Assembly (NCBI GenBank): GCA_028689775.1
Contig: JAQVCM010000004.1
Span: 1-64,000 of the forward strand
Length of the DNA stretch: 64,000 nucleotides
Reading direction: 5' to 3'
From: Crocinitomicaceae bacterium
GTDB taxonomy: Bacteria > Bacteroidota > Bacteroidia > Flavobacteriales_D > Crocinitomicaceae
Part shown: piece after piece, positions 36,254-48,000 of the stretch
Layout of the letters: each line of letters opens with the position of its first letter
Position numbering within the stretch: the stretch's first letter is position 1
The notes under the pieces: generated by a model
The model's database searches: none
What the model was told of the DNA's origin: nothing
Seen by the model: the letters and a program-made list of their open reading frames with translations, nothing else
Translations under genes and position numbers: made by a program

Positions 36254-38011
36254 ATGAAACTATTATACAAACTTTTCATTTCATTTATTCTGATACTGAG
36301 TTATCAGTACTCTAATATCTGTTACGGTCAAAATAATTCCATTGTATTAGATGGCGCATATATCGTATTAGACGGTGGTACTGCTGCAAACAATATCTAC
36401 GTGGTTGTTGATCAGCCAAATCCTTCTGGAATTGTAAGACTTCCAGCAGGCGGACACATTCATTCTGAAAGTCAATATCACGTGGTGAAATGGTTATCAG
36501 CATCTTCAACAGGAAATTATGTATTTCCCTTTGGAATTGGAGGAACAGCTGCTGATTACATTCCATTTACCTTTAATAAGACAGCGGGAAACAGCAGTGT
36601 AAATACTTCTACTTGGTCAACCAACATACAGAATTCACCTCATCCAACGGCAACAAACGTTGGCGCGGTAACGAGTATGAGTGGAATTACGGATTCAGTT
36701 CTTTACGCAATTGACCGTTTTTGGGACATCCAAGCCACTACCACAACTGCTGATTTAACCTTCTCCTATAAAGGAACTGAAAATACGACAGCCTATCCAA
36801 ACAGTTTGGTGAAAGCACAACATTGGAACGGTAACGCTTGGGATGCTCCAGTTGGAACAGGAACAGCAGGTGTTACCACTGGTATTGGAACAGCTGGGCC
36901 ATTTGCAGGTCAAAATACATTCTCACCTTGGGCATTGATTGTTCCTTGTACACCGGTTACTTTTACGCAAAATCCGACGATTTGTCAAGGAGCAAATGTA
37001 ACGGTTGGAACAAGCACGTATGCAACAACAGGTGTATTTGTGGATACCTTGATGAATAGTTTAGGTTGCGATAGTATTGTTACTACCAACTTAACAGTAA
37101 ACCCACTTGCCACAGGTACCGATACCCAAATCGCTTGTGGAAGTTTCACTTGGATCAATGGGACTACCTACACAACCAACAACTCAACTGCAACTTTCAC
37201 GATCGTTGGAGGTTCAGCAACAGGATGTGACTCGATTGTCACTTTAAACCTTACCATTCAAAACATTCCGAATGTAATTGCATCTGCTAACAGCTCAATT
37301 TGTGAAGGTCAGGCAATCAATTTAATGGCTACTACCATCGCGGGAGCAAGCTATCAATGGACTGGTCCAAATGGATTTACAAGTTCAAACCAAAACCCTT
37401 CAATCAATACATCTGGAATTAGCAATGGAGGAATCTACCAAGTGATTGCTACCATCGGAACTGGCTGTGCTGATACGGCTCAAGTTTCTATAACGATAAA
37501 TCCATTGCCAACGTTAACGTCTTCTGTGGTAAGCGACAGTTGCGGATCTGGAACAGGACAAATCACAGTTACTGTGAACTCCCCAAATCCTCCGTTTACT
37601 TATTCTTGGAATAACGGAAGTACAACTCCATCGATTACAGATCTTTCTCAAGGAGGATATCAAGTTACAGTGACCGATAATACCAATTGTAGCGTAACCA
37701 ATTCTTACACCATTTTCAACAACATCGATGCGTGTAATTGCTTTGTATATGTAGCAAATGCATTCTCGCCAAACGGAGATAACAACAACGATTTCATTCC
37801 GGTACGTGGAGATTGTGTCAAATTCTTATCCTTTAAAATCTTCAACCGTTGGGGTAATCTCGTTTTCGAAACCGATAAGTTAAACGATGGGTGGAACGGA
37901 TACTATAAAGATGAACTTCAAAATACAGGAGTTTATGTTTACTTTCTAGAAGCTACTTTAGAAAATGGTAAAACCGTCAAAGAAAGTGGAGACATTAGCT
38001 TAATTAGATAA
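36254..38011 (+). CDS. Secreted protein with gliding-motility-type C-terminal domain
   Basis: The 585-residue protein has a signal peptide (cleavage near CYGQ, residue 25). Ig-like or PKD-like segments follow, e.g. SYQWTGPNGFTSSNQNPSIN, and a SprB-like repeat (FTYSWNNGSTTPSITDLSQG). The last 85 residues are a CHU_C (gliding motility-associated C-terminal) domain: NAFSPNGDNNNDFIPVRG, FKIFNRWGNLVFETDK, GWNGYYKDELQNTGVYVYFL. This domain is the type B sorting signal of the type IX secretion system. It is therefore likely exported to the surface by T9SS; PorP/SprF, its usual partner, is the next gene (35 bases). Confidence 0.9.
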   Translation: MKLLYKLFISFILILSYQYSNICYGQNNSIVLDGAYIVLDGGTAANNIYVVVDQPNPSGIVRLPAGGHIHSESQYHVVKWLSASSTGNYVFPFGIGGTAADYIPFTFNKTAGNSSVNTSTWSTNIQNSPHPTATNVGAVTSMSGITDSVLYAIDRFWDIQATTTTADLTFSYKGTENTTAYPNSLVKAQHWNGNAWDAPVGTGTAGVTTGIGTAGPFAGQNTFSPWALIVPCTPVTFTQNPTICQGANVTVGTSTYATTGVFVDTLMNSLGCDSIVTTNLTVNPLATGTDTQIACGSFTWINGTTYTTNNSTATFTIVGGSATGCDSIVTLNLTIQNIPNVIASANSSICEGQAINLMATTIAGASYQWTGPNGFTSSNQNPSINTSGISNGGIYQVIATIGTGCADTAQVSITINPLPTLTSSVVSDSCGSGTGQITVTVNSPNPPFTYSWNNGSTTPSITDLSQGGYQVTVTDNTNCSVTNSYTIFNNIDACNCFVYVANAFSPNGDNNNDFIPVRGDCVKFLSFKIFNRWGNLVFETDKLNDGWNGYYKDELQNTGVYVYFLEATLENGKTVKESGDISLIR

Positions 38012-38046
38012 GTATTTTAGAAGCAATTATTAAAAACATCTATACC

Positions 38047-39099
38047 ATGAAAAGTATTCAATTCATATCCATCATCATCGTTACGCTTGCAACTGCAAAA
38101 GTACATGCGCAAGACATTCATTTATCTCAGTTTTGGAATACGCCTATGTTACAAAACGCCTCAAATGCTGGAAAAGCAGAAGGAGATATCAGAGCTATTG
38201 TGAACCATCGTTCCCAGTGGGGAAGCGTCACCTCAAATCCTTTTAAGACCTTTGGAGCAAGTTTCGACATGCGCTTAGACAAAAAATCAAAGGATAATTT
38301 CTTTGGAGCTGGAATTTCCATGTACACCGATGTAGCTGGTGCTTCCAAGATGAGAACCACTTTGGTAAACGTCGCTGCGGCTTACCACATTAAAATCAAC
38401 AAGGAAAATTTCCTTTCTGCAGGTCTTCAAGGAGGAATCAATCAAAGAGGTTTTGACAATGCTGACTTGCGTTTTGACAACCAGTTTGATGGTTCTCAGC
38501 ACAACGGTGGTTTAAGCTCGAACGAAACTTTCTCAAATCTATCGCAGTTGAAACCATCTGTTTCTGCAGGCATTTCTTACATGTGGTCCAATAGTTTTGG
38601 TAATAGAGGCGGTAGCACAAGTCAAGGGAAAAAAACCATGAATTTTGGTTTGGCAGCACATCACTTCAATGCACCTCGATTTGATTTCACAAACAACAAT
38701 GAGAAATTAAGTCTAAAATACGTTGCGAGTTTTGAAGGTTCTTTTGCTGCGGCATCTTCAAAATGGACGATTAAACCAGCGGCGTTTGTAGCGATGCAAA
38801 ACAAAGCATCGAATCTCGTACTCGGTTCATTATTCAAGTATGCATTCAATGAAGACTCTCAAATTACCGATTTTAAATCAAGCGCTTCCCTTTCTTTCGG
38901 TGGTTATTACCGAGTTGGAGATGCTGTAATTCCAACAATTGAACTACAATTGGCGTCTTTCGACATTGCATTTAGTTACGACGTAAACCTTTCGCAATTA
39001 AGTGGTGCGAGTAAGGGCCAAGGAGGTTTTGAAATTGGATTGAAATACATTTCTCAAAGCACATTGGGCGGACGAAAATCAAGAGCGAGGTATTATTAA
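38047..39099 (+). CDS. PorP/SprF family type IX secretion membrane protein
   Basis: The 350-residue protein has a signal peptide (cleavage near VHAQ) and then QDIHLSQFWNTPMLQNASNA, the usual start of PorP/SprF proteins, followed by RAIVNHRSQWGSVTSNPFKT. Alternating strands through to the end (GGFEIGLKYIS) fit an outer-membrane barrel. SprF-like proteins are encoded after large CHU_C-domain proteins and help secrete or anchor them, which is exactly this gene order. The partner is thus probably the upstream 585-residue protein. Confidence 0.92.
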   Translation: MKSIQFISIIIVTLATAKVHAQDIHLSQFWNTPMLQNASNAGKAEGDIRAIVNHRSQWGSVTSNPFKTFGASFDMRLDKKSKDNFFGAGISMYTDVAGASKMRTTLVNVAAAYHIKINKENFLSAGLQGGINQRGFDNADLRFDNQFDGSQHNGGLSSNETFSNLSQLKPSVSAGISYMWSNSFGNRGGSTSQGKKTMNFGLAAHHFNAPRFDFTNNNEKLSLKYVASFEGSFAAASSKWTIKPAAFVAMQNKASNLVLGSLFKYAFNEDSQITDFKSSASLSFGGYYRVGDAVIPTIELQLASFDIAFSYDVNLSQLSGASKGQGGFEIGLKYISQSTLGGRKSRARYY

Positions 39100-39168
39100 T
39101 GAATCGGTTTTATTATCGTTCTTTTAGTTACACAATGTATTTCGTATCTGCGAAAAGGATAATAATCA

Positions 39169-39196
39169 CAACAACAACAACAACAACAACAACAAC
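39169..39196 (+). repeat. CAA trinucleotide microsatellite
   Basis: Nine uninterrupted CAA units lie between the PorP/SprF stop codon and its terminator. The 540-base gap 39100-39639 otherwise holds the terminator below and no supportable gene. Confidence 0.9.
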
Positions 39197-39203
39197 TACT
39201 CCT

Positions 39204-39239
39204 AAAGGGAAATCTTCTTTCTGTTGATTTCCCTTTTTT
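39204..39239 (+). terminator. Terminator of the surface-protein cluster
   Basis: AAAGGGAAATC and GATTTCCCTTT form an 11-base stem followed by a T-run, about 105 bases after the PorP/SprF stop. Confidence 0.85.
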
Positions 39240-39639
39240 GATTTAATTTTATGGAGCCTCTGCGTATATCGTAAATTTACGCTTTGAAAGTAGTAGCCAA
39301 TTTCACATGAATTCAGGCAAGATGAAGGTGACATCAAATAGCATGTTGATGTACGATTGAATAACATATCTTCAGAATTCAAAGTATCCAGTTGAGCTAA
39401 ACTCTCCATCAATTTATTACATCCGATACCTGTAAAATAGATTCAAATTGAAAAACACGCACAATCAAAAGGGATCCAAAATAATATTTTTATCTTTACG
39501 AACTTAAAGCGGATTTTTTAGTTCATTCCCTAAAAAGTAGCCATCTGATCTCTAAAAAAAGCATGGCTTTATGAATCAAAATATCCATTGTTATAAAAAA
39601 ACAGCTCATTCTGAACGATAAATCATATCCATATCCATC

Positions 39640-41028
39640 ATGAAAAAAATAGCATTATTCATTTTAACTTGTCTTTTGCAAGCAGGTATTTCTGCACAAA
39701 CTATTTCTGGAGACTTCAGTCTTCTTGCAAACCAAGAAATTCGTTTAGAAGGTTTTAACGGTTTAAACTCTTACCTCATCGGAAAAACAAAAATAAATGA
39801 GAAAGGAAAATTCCAACTTAATTATACGAAATCAGATTATGGCATTGGTTATTTAATTTCAGCGGATGACAAGCCCTTGTTTGTAATTTTAAGTGGTGAA
39901 GATATCGTACTAAAAGGAGAAGCTTTGAGTTACGTTGAAACGATTCAAGTGCTTGAAGGAAAAGAAAATAAATTATTTGAACAATACGCTTCCGAACACC
40001 CAAAACGTGAGCAAGCGATGAGTGCTTGGATCTATCTGGAAAAAATTTACACAACAGAAAAGCTATTTAGTTCGCAAAAAAAACCAAATCAATCCATTCA
40101 AAATGAAAAGAAACGGATTCGTCAACAAGATGATTCATTTTTAGCAAGCCTGCCGAAGGACAGTTACGTAAGTTGGTTCTTACCTACTCGAAAATTAGTT
40201 AGCTCCGTTTCAACCGTTGCACAACAGCGCACGGAAGAAATTCCAGCTACTGTTGCTGCGTTCCGCAAAATGGATTATGCAGATCAACGTTTGTTCAAAA
40301 GTGGTTTATTCAAAGATGCAATCGAAAGTCATTTTTGGTTGCTTGAAAACAGCGGAAAATCATTGGACTCTGTCTTCGAAGAGATGAAAACTTCCATTGA
40401 TGCCATGCTGAAATTCTTGGTGAAAGATGAACAAAAACTCAACGAAGTAACTGATTATTTGTTCGAGCTTCTTGAACGTCATAGTCTATTTCAAGCTTCC
40501 GAGTACCTGGCTTTGAAAGTATTAAATGATGAAAGTTGTAAAATAAGCGATGACCTTGCTAAACAATTGGAAACATATCGTGTCATGAAAATAGGAAACA
40601 CCGCACCGGATTTTACGTTCGAAGGAAAGAAAATGATGCTGGGAAGTGAAATTAAAGCCGAAGTGAAATTAAGTGACTTAAAATCAGAATATACCTTGGT
40701 TGTTTTTGGAGCTAGCTGGTGTTCTACGTGTGCCAAAGAGATTCCATTAATCAAAGAAAAATACCTTTCGTGGAAAATGAATGGACTTGAAACGGTTTTC
40801 ATTTCTTTGGATAAAGAAGAAACAGAATTTACCAACTTCGTAAAAGACTTCCCGTTCTTATCTTCCTGCGATTTCAAAAGCTGGGAAAGCAAAGCTGTGA
40901 AAGACTATTACGTTTTTGCAGCTCCAACTTTATACTTACTTGATAAAGACCGTAAAATTGTTCTCAGACCCAATTCTTTTGAACACGTTGACGCTTGGGT
41001 GAAATACAGCTTGAGTCCTCGGAAATAA
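39640..41028 (+). CDS. Secreted thioredoxin-fold protein (CSTC active site)
   Basis: The 462-residue protein begins with a signal peptide (cleavage near ISAQ, residue 20). The N-terminal part, with LEGFNGLNSYLIGKTKINEK, resembles the DUF4369 domain found ahead of thioredoxin folds in Bacteroidota. A helical middle section follows. The C-terminal 130 residues are a TlpA/AhpC-like domain: GNTAPDFTFEGKK, FGASWCSTCAKEIPLIKEKY and AAPTLYLLDKDRK. The active site is C361-S-T-C364 rather than CPPC, which should shift its redox potential. It is periplasmic and stands alone. Confidence 0.82.
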   Translation: MKKIALFILTCLLQAGISAQTISGDFSLLANQEIRLEGFNGLNSYLIGKTKINEKGKFQLNYTKSDYGIGYLISADDKPLFVILSGEDIVLKGEALSYVETIQVLEGKENKLFEQYASEHPKREQAMSAWIYLEKIYTTEKLFSSQKKPNQSIQNEKKRIRQQDDSFLASLPKDSYVSWFLPTRKLVSSVSTVAQQRTEEIPATVAAFRKMDYADQRLFKSGLFKDAIESHFWLLENSGKSLDSVFEEMKTSIDAMLKFLVKDEQKLNEVTDYLFELLERHSLFQASEYLALKVLNDESCKISDDLAKQLETYRVMKIGNTAPDFTFEGKKMMLGSEIKAEVKLSDLKSEYTLVVFGASWCSTCAKEIPLIKEKYLSWKMNGLETVFISLDKEETEFTNFVKDFPFLSSCDFKSWESKAVKDYYVFAAPTLYLLDKDRKIVLRPNSFEHVDAWVKYSLSPRK

Positions 41029-41345
41029 AGGGTAGCTGCGCGGTCACGGATTAAAAATTGACGGGCATACCCGAATAGCACGGATTAAAAAAGGTTAGCC
41101 ACGGATTAAAATGGATGTAAACTCCCGAATAGCACGGATTAAAAAAAAACCCTGTTCAATCCGTGCAATTTGAATATTCCAATCAAAAAAGAAATCCGTG
41201 ACCGCGAAGCAGATTCCGTGAAAATCCGTGGCTTAAAATAACGCGCGCTCTTCAAATAAGAATACAACTCATTCAATCCGTGAAATTATAACACGCATCT
41301 ACTTCAAAAAGAAATCCGTAAATCTGTGGCTAAAAAAACCACACA
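41029..41345. repeat. CACGGATT-type repeats
   Basis: This 349-base gap contains repeated CACGGATTAAAA and its inverse AATCCGTG. CCCGAATAGCACGGATTAAA occurs twice, near 41070 and 41122. Several copies could pair with each other as long inverted repeats. No gene is supported. Confidence 0.7.
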
Positions 41346-41377
41346 TTCACGGATCATAATAAACCTTATTTTTCGTA

Positions 41378-44300
41378 TTACATATTTCTTCTATACTGAC
41401 CTCCTACTTCGAAAAGTGCATTGGTGATCTGCCCTAATGACATCGTCTTACAGCTTTCCATCAAGATCTCAAACATGTTCTCATTCTTAATCGCTGCTTC
41501 TTGCAGTTGCTCAATGTTCGCTTCGTTTGTGGTAGCGTGACCTTGCTGAAGTTGATCCAACATTCCAATTTGGTATTGTTTCTCTTCTTCTGTTGCACGA
41601 ACTACTTCTTTTGGAAGCACCGTTGGTGAACCTTTGGAACTCAAGAAGGTATTTACGCCGATAATCGGGAATTCACCGTTGTGTTTTAAGGTCTCGTAAT
41701 ACAAGGATTCTTCTTGAATTTTAGAACGTTGGTACATTGTTTCCATCGCACCTAAAACGCCACCGCGCTCGGTGATGCGATCAAATTCTGTCAAAACAGC
41801 TTCTTCCACTAAATCCGTTAATTCTTCAATGATGAACGAACCTTGCAACGGGTTTTCGTTTTTCGCCAAACCTAATTCTCTGTTGATAATCAACTGAATG
41901 GCCATGGCTCTACGAACAGACTCTTCGGTTGGAGTTGTAATGGCTTCATCATAAGCGTTGGTATGCAGTGAATTACAGTTGTCGTAAATCGCATACAATG
42001 CTTGAAGTGTTGTACGAATGTCGTTGAAATCAATTTCTTGTGCGTGTAACGAACGTCCAGAAGTTTGGATGTGGTATTTCAACATCTGCGCTCTTGAATT
42101 TGCTCCGTATTTACGTGCCAAAGCTTTCGCCCAAATTCTTCTTGCAACTCGTCCGATCACCGCGTATTCTGGGTCAATTCCGTTGGAGAAAAAGAAAGAT
42201 AAGTTTGGACCAAAATCGTTGATGTCCATTCCGCGGCTCAAGTAGTATTCTACATACGTGAAACCATTGGACAAGGTAAACGCCAATTGGGTAATTGGAT
42301 TCGCTCCTGCTTCTGCGATGTGATAACCTGAAATCGATACCGAATAGAAGTTGCGAACTGCTTTATCAATAAAGTATTGTTGCACATCTCCCATCAATCT
42401 CAACGCAAATTCCGTTGAGAAAATACAGGTGTTTTGTGCTTGATCTTCTTTTAAAATATCCGCTTGAACCGTTCCACGAACTTGTGTCAAGGTTTGCGTT
42501 TTGATTTGTTGATAGACATCAGCCGGCAATACTTGATCTCCGGTTACACCTAATAACATCAGTCCCAAACCGTCGTTTCCTTCTGGCAATCCGCCTTGGT
42601 ATGCAGGACGCGTGGTTCCTAGTTTTTTATAGATGTCTTTGATTTTCGCTTCAACTTCTTTTTCTAAACCGTTTTCTTTGATGTATTTCTCACAATTCTG
42701 ATCGATGGCAGCATTCATGAAGAAACCAAGCAACATTGGCGCTGGACCGTTGATGGTCATCGAAACGGAGGTCATTGGGTGACTTAAATCAAAACCAGAA
42801 TACAATTTTTTGGCATCATCCAAACAGCAAATAGAAACTCCGGAGTTTCCAATTTTACCGTAAATATCTGGACGAACATCTGGATCATTTCCGTATAAAG
42901 TTACCGAGTCAAACGCCGTTGACAAACGTTTTGCTGGCATTCCCAAAGAAACATAGTGGAAACGTTTGTTGGTTCTTTCTGGACCACCTTCACCGGCAAA
43001 CATGCGCGTTGGATCTTCTCCTTCGCGTTTGAAAGGGAATAAACCTGCGGTGTACGGAAATTCTCCCGGTACGTTTTCTTGTAAATTCCATCTCAAAATA
43101 TCGCCCCAAGATTTGTACTTTGGAAGTACCACTTTTGGAATCTGTAAATGCGACAAAGATTCAGAATGCGTGTCCAAAGTCAACACTTTATCGCGTACTT
43201 TGAATTCAAATACTGGATTTCTATATTTTTCTCTTTTTGCTTCCCACGTTTTTAGAATCTCCCAGTTTTTTGGGTCAAATTCTAAATTCACTTTTTCATA
43301 CGCTTCTTGCAATCCTTTGATCAAACGGTCTTTGTCTTCGATTGTTGAATTTCTCAAGGTTTCGATCGACTTGTCCAAACCAAATAACTGATCGGCAACT
43401 TCCACTTGGTCGTTAACCCATTTGTCATACGCACGGTTGTTTTCTGAAATTTCAGAAAGGTAACGCGTTCTTTCTGGAGGAATTACGTAAATCTTTTCCG
43501 ACATCTCTTTCGTAATTTCGAAAGCAGAATTCAAGTCAGCACCCGTTCTTTCTTTCACTTTGTCGATGATGACTTTGTAAAGTGAATTCATTCCCGGATC
43601 GTTGAACTGAGAAGCGATCGTACCATAAACTGGCATCGAATCAACTGGCTCGTCGAACAACATGTGATTTCTTTGGTATTGTTTTCTGACATCTCTCAAA
43701 GCATCTAACGCTCCTCTTTTGTCAAATTTATTCAATGCAATTACATCTGCAAAATCAAGCATATCGATTTTCTCCAATTGCGTTGCAGCACCGTATTCTG
43801 GTGTCATTACATACAAAGAAGCATCTGAGTGCTCAATAATTTCCGTATCGGATTGACCAATACCAGAAGTTTCGATGATGATTAAATCATATTTCGCAGC
43901 TTTCAAAACTAAAATCGCTTCCGCAACGTGTTTTGATAAAGCTAAATTCGATTGTCTAGTTGCTAATGAACGCATGTAGACGCGGTCACTTTTGATGGAG
44001 TTCATTCGGATTCTATCACCCAACAAAGCACCACCGGTTTTTCTTTTCGATGGATCAACAGAAACTACAGCGATGTATTTCTCTGGAAAATCAACTAAAA
44101 AGCGACGAACCAATTCATCCACCAAAGAAGATTTTCCTGCACCACCCGTACCTGTGATTCCCAATACTGGAACGTCATTTTTCTGAGCCATTGCATGCAC
44201 TTCATCCAAAACACCTACTGATTCTTCAGCAAAGTTTTCAGCAGCTGAAATCAAACGTGCAATCGCTGGAATGTCTTTGTTTGGCAATCTACTTACCTCA

Positions 44301-44758
44301 TCCGTTATTCCTCCTCCAACTGGAAAATCGCAACGTTGAATCATGTCGTTAATCATTCCTTGCAAACCCATTGCTCTTCCGTCATCCGGGTGATACAAAC
44401 GAGTTACGCCATACGCTTCCAATTCTTCAATCTCAGAAGGAAGAATTGTTCCACCACCACCACCAAAAATCTTGATGTGCGGCGCGCCTTTTTCCACCAA
44501 TAAATCACGCATGTACTTAAAGTACTCTGTGTGACCACCTTGATAAGATGTCATTGCAATCGCTTGAGCATCTTCTTGAATTGCGCAATCAACAACCTCT
44601 TCAACTGAACGGTCGTGACCTAAATGAATTACTTCGCAACCAGTTGCTTGAATAATTCGACGCATGATATTTATCGCCGCATCGTGACCATCAAACAAAG
44701 ATGCCGCTGTAACTATTCTTACCTTATTAATTGGTTTGTAAGGGACTATTTTTTCCAT
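41378..44758 (-). CDS. icmF: Fused isobutyryl-CoA mutase IcmF (methylmalonyl-CoA mutase family)
   Basis: The 1126-residue protein fuses three parts, which is the IcmF layout. Residues about 10-145 form the cobalamin-binding domain, with [16 protein letters not shown] (DxHxxG-like loop) and AMTSYQGGH. Residues about 195-410 are the MeaI-type G-protein chaperone, with [23 protein letters not shown] and ETSGIGQSD. The remainder is the mutase barrel, with [19 protein letters not shown] and [20 protein letters not shown]. It should interconvert isobutyryl-CoA and n-butyryl-CoA with adenosylcobalamin; branched acyl-CoA activity is possible. I start at ATG 44758, not the upstream TTG. Confidence 0.92.
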   Translation of the reverse strand: MEKIVPYKPINKVRIVTAASLFDGHDAAINIMRRIIQATGCEVIHLGHDRSVEEVVDCAIQEDAQAIAMTSYQGGHTEYFKYMRDLLVEKGAPHIKIFGGGGGTILPSEIEELEAYGVTRLYHPDDGRAMGLQGMINDMIQRCDFPVGGGITDEVSRLPNKDIPAIARLISAAENFAEESVGVLDEVHAMAQKNDVPVLGITGTGGAGKSSLVDELVRRFLVDFPEKYIAVVSVDPSKRKTGGALLGDRIRMNSIKSDRVYMRSLATRQSNLALSKHVAEAILVLKAAKYDLIIIETSGIGQSDTEIIEHSDASLYVMTPEYGAATQLEKIDMLDFADVIALNKFDKRGALDALRDVRKQYQRNHMLFDEPVDSMPVYGTIASQFNDPGMNSLYKVIIDKVKERTGADLNSAFEITKEMSEKIYVIPPERTRYLSEISENNRAYDKWVNDQVEVADQLFGLDKSIETLRNSTIEDKDRLIKGLQEAYEKVNLEFDPKNWEILKTWEAKREKYRNPVFEFKVRDKVLTLDTHSESLSHLQIPKVVLPKYKSWGDILRWNLQENVPGEFPYTAGLFPFKREGEDPTRMFAGEGGPERTNKRFHYVSLGMPAKRLSTAFDSVTLYGNDPDVRPDIYGKIGNSGVSICCLDDAKKLYSGFDLSHPMTSVSMTINGPAPMLLGFFMNAAIDQNCEKYIKENGLEKEVEAKIKDIYKKLGTTRPAYQGGLPEGNDGLGLMLLGVTGDQVLPADVYQQIKTQTLTQVRGTVQADILKEDQAQNTCIFSTEFALRLMGDVQQYFIDKAVRNFYSVSISGYHIAEAGANPITQLAFTLSNGFTYVEYYLSRGMDINDFGPNLSFFFSNGIDPEYAVIGRVARRIWAKALARKYGANSRAQMLKYHIQTSGRSLHAQEIDFNDIRTTLQALYAIYDNCNSLHTNAYDEAITTPTEESVRRAMAIQLIINRELGLAKNENPLQGSFIIEELTDLVEEAVLTEFDRITERGGVLGAMETMYQRSKIQEESLYYETLKHNGEFPIIGVNTFLSSKGSPTVLPKEVVRATEEEKQYQIGMLDQLQQGHATTNEANIEQLQEAAIKNENMFEILMESCKTMSLGQITNALFEVGGQYRRNM

Positions 44759-45014
44759 AATCAAATTTTGAGTTGGCTATTTTTGATAGCGAATGCGAAT
44801 TTAAGAATTTTTAAGGGAATTAGGTGCGAAATGGATGAGAAGAGGGATTTCAATGTGATTATTCATTTCTCGTGCAGATTTTTAAATCGACGGAAGCTGG
44901 AACTCTAACGGACTTCTTTTCGAATTTTTTCAAGAAAAATTAAATTTAATTGTTTTGTATTCAATAACATAGTATATTTACTCATAATATTAAATTGTTT
45001 AATACTACTAAACT

Positions 45015-48000
45015 ATGATAAATCAATCTCAAATCTACAAATTTGCTTCATTGAGAAGTCCAAAATCGAATAATGTAACTACCGAAGAGGAAGAGGTTTT
45101 ACTTGAAACAGAGTTAATTTATGAATTAACTACGATCGTTGAAAGCGATGAATCGCAAGAAGTCAAGCTTACAAATTATAACGATGTACTGCAGGGATAT
45201 ATAAATTCCGTAAATTTTATTAAGACAAAAAAGGAATATTTATATTTGAAGGAAAATTTTGACCAAGATTTAGATTTAATTCGATTATATAATAATATCG
45301 TTGTTAGAACCTTAACAAAAAGTACGACGAATCAAATTTTCAAATTAATAATCGATGGTTTTAGAGAGTTTTATCCTAGTGCTTCTGCTTCTCGCGGTTT
45401 GGAGCAAGGTGCTGATGGGACTTCGAGAGAGATAAGAATTATTATTCCCGAAAGTATCAAACCATCATTCATAGGATTTAAAGGTACAAACAAAGAACAA
45501 GAAGAGCCTGATATTGAACCTAAATTAGACATGCTAAATAAACTAAATAATTTAGCAAAAACTGAAACTTTACTTTCTGAAGCAGCAAAACAAAATGTCG
45601 CCTCTTTTACTTCTTTAGGTCAAGTTATAAAAAGAAATTTGCAGTTGCAAAATATATTATCATACCTGCAAACAGACAGCATTATAATTGATGAAGCAAC
45701 TACTATTATTACAGCTGATTTACATCAAAAAATTTCGGAACAACCTGACGAAAAGACCTTTAACAGAACTTACAAAGAGAATTCGCGATCTTCGATTAGA
45801 GAGATGTTGTTAAATAAACCAGAGGAGGATATTTCTAAAACGAATCAACTAAAAGGCTATTTGAGAATTATTGATCAATTGAATGAACAGGGAGTAACTA
45901 AAATCGAAAATAGCTCATTAGTTCTTACTGAAGACTATGACTTAATTTATTCAACCTTGATGAAAGAGAATTTCACGGTTGAAGAAGGTTTAGATTTTGT
46001 CAAAGTAGAAATGAATTCAATTAATTATGAATTAAAGAACCTTATCGGAGTTCAGAAATTAAGTCTGATAGGGTCAAAATGGGTCAATACCACGGCATTT
46101 GAACATGCTTACATACCAGATAGAGTACCCAACAACATAGTAGTAAGAGATGGAGAATGTGATTTAAAATTTCCTTATCAAGTTGCAGATCTACGAGTAG
46201 TAGAAACGGAAACTGTGGGTTATCTTCCTGGTGAAATTGCACACATTAACAATACACAAGCAGGCGAGAAACACATCAGAGAAACACGCAGGCTTAAAAG
46301 AACTGAGTCTTTTGAATCATACATCATTGATGATGAAATGTTTAGAGAAACAGACACGCAGTCCACTGAGAAATTTAGTTTGGAAAATATATCTTCTTCC
46401 ATTCAATCAAAAGCAAATGCAATTTCGGTCAGCGCCTCTGCATCAGGATCCTTTGGACCTGTTAATACGAGCATTGATGCAGGTTTTTCAAATTCAAACT
46501 CTTCATTAAACTCAAGTGTTGTTGCACAAAAAGAATCTAAAGAAATTTTTGAAAGCGTTGTGGACAGAGTGAGTAAAAGAGTGCGAAGTGAAAGAAGCAC
46601 TATGGCCATTGAAGAATTTGAAGAGAAAGTAACCCACGAAATTGATAATGGTGCTGAAGGAACTAAATCGTATGTCTATAGATGGTTAAATAAAATTATA
46701 AGGGGTACTCTGAAAAACTACGGAAAACGATTGATGTTTGAAATTGAGGTAGTACACCCTTCTCATTACTACTTGAGTAGAGCAATTAAACAACCTGGTG
46801 TTATTCTAATTCCTGATGACCCACGAGAAGCAAACATCAACGGAACACCTGTTTTAACAATTGATAATATAACAAGAGATAATTATCATATTTGGTCTAT
46901 ACTATACAAAATAGACATTGAGCGACCACCAGCAGCTAAGATTATTGTTTCAGAAACATTAAATGGATCAGCTGCTACTTCAGCAAGTAAGATGGTTAAT
47001 ATTCCTGACGATTATGTTTGCTTTAAAGGGAAAGCAGCTTCGTATTACAAAGATTTTGATATTACAGCTTATTTAATTTGTACCATAGGTGTTTTTGACA
47101 TTGCTAGCTGGGGAGAAGGCGACAGATTTTTATGGAATAACGCTGAAATTTGGTGTAATGGAGAAACAAAGCAAATTCCAATTTCGGTCATTGCTGGTGA
47201 TAAAGATTTTTACATAAATGTCGAAATTGAATGTTTATTATCTGATGAAGCTTATAAGGCATGGAAAATTAACACGTATAACTCAATCATCGCGGCGTAC
47301 GATGCCTTGGTAGAGAAAAGTGAAGAGCAGAAAGCCTCTTTTGATCCAAATAGACCTGGAATTAATCCCTTGAAAAAGGATCAAATGGTGAAGGACGAAA
47401 TAAAAAGAGAAGCAATAGGTAAAATGTTTAGATGCAACCCTTTTTGGTTAAAAGATAATTACGTCGTCGGAAATGAATACAATCCTAAATGTTGTACTGA
47501 TAGTTTGAATGCGGAAAAAGTTAAATTCATTGAAACTGCATTTGATTGGGCAAATATGACCTATCAATTACACCCATATTTCTATTCAGACAAAAACAAT
47601 TGGGCAGATTTATTAGATTTGTCTGATGACAACCCACACTTTGAATCTTTTATGCAGGCGTCATACGCGACAGTTCGGGTACCAGTCTTTAGAGATGATT
47701 TAAAAGAAAGGGCAGCGATTAACTTTTTAGAATTTAATTCACTTGCAAATTATGAGGTAATTCCAGAAGGATTAAGTACATTGTTAGATGAAATGAGCGA
47801 TTCTCAACCTTCAAAATTTGAATACGATATCAATGGAGAACGTCTACCAGAACCAGTTGACACAATAGATTTAGGGATTTTCAAAGTACCTACTGATTTA
47901 GTGATACTTGAATGTGGAAATCGAGATGGTGTGAAACCAATTGCTTATCCTGAAAGTGAAGACGAGCCGACTAGTGATGTTATTATTCCAAAGCAATATT

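Noticed and set aside
39128-39412. Minus-strand reading frame rich in Val
   Set aside because: The Val run is just the reverse of the CAA microsatellite. There is no family match and a terminator lies within it.
41378-44758. Frameshifted separate mutase and MeaB genes
   Set aside because: The frame is continuous over 1126 codons and the three-part fusion is the normal IcmF architecture.
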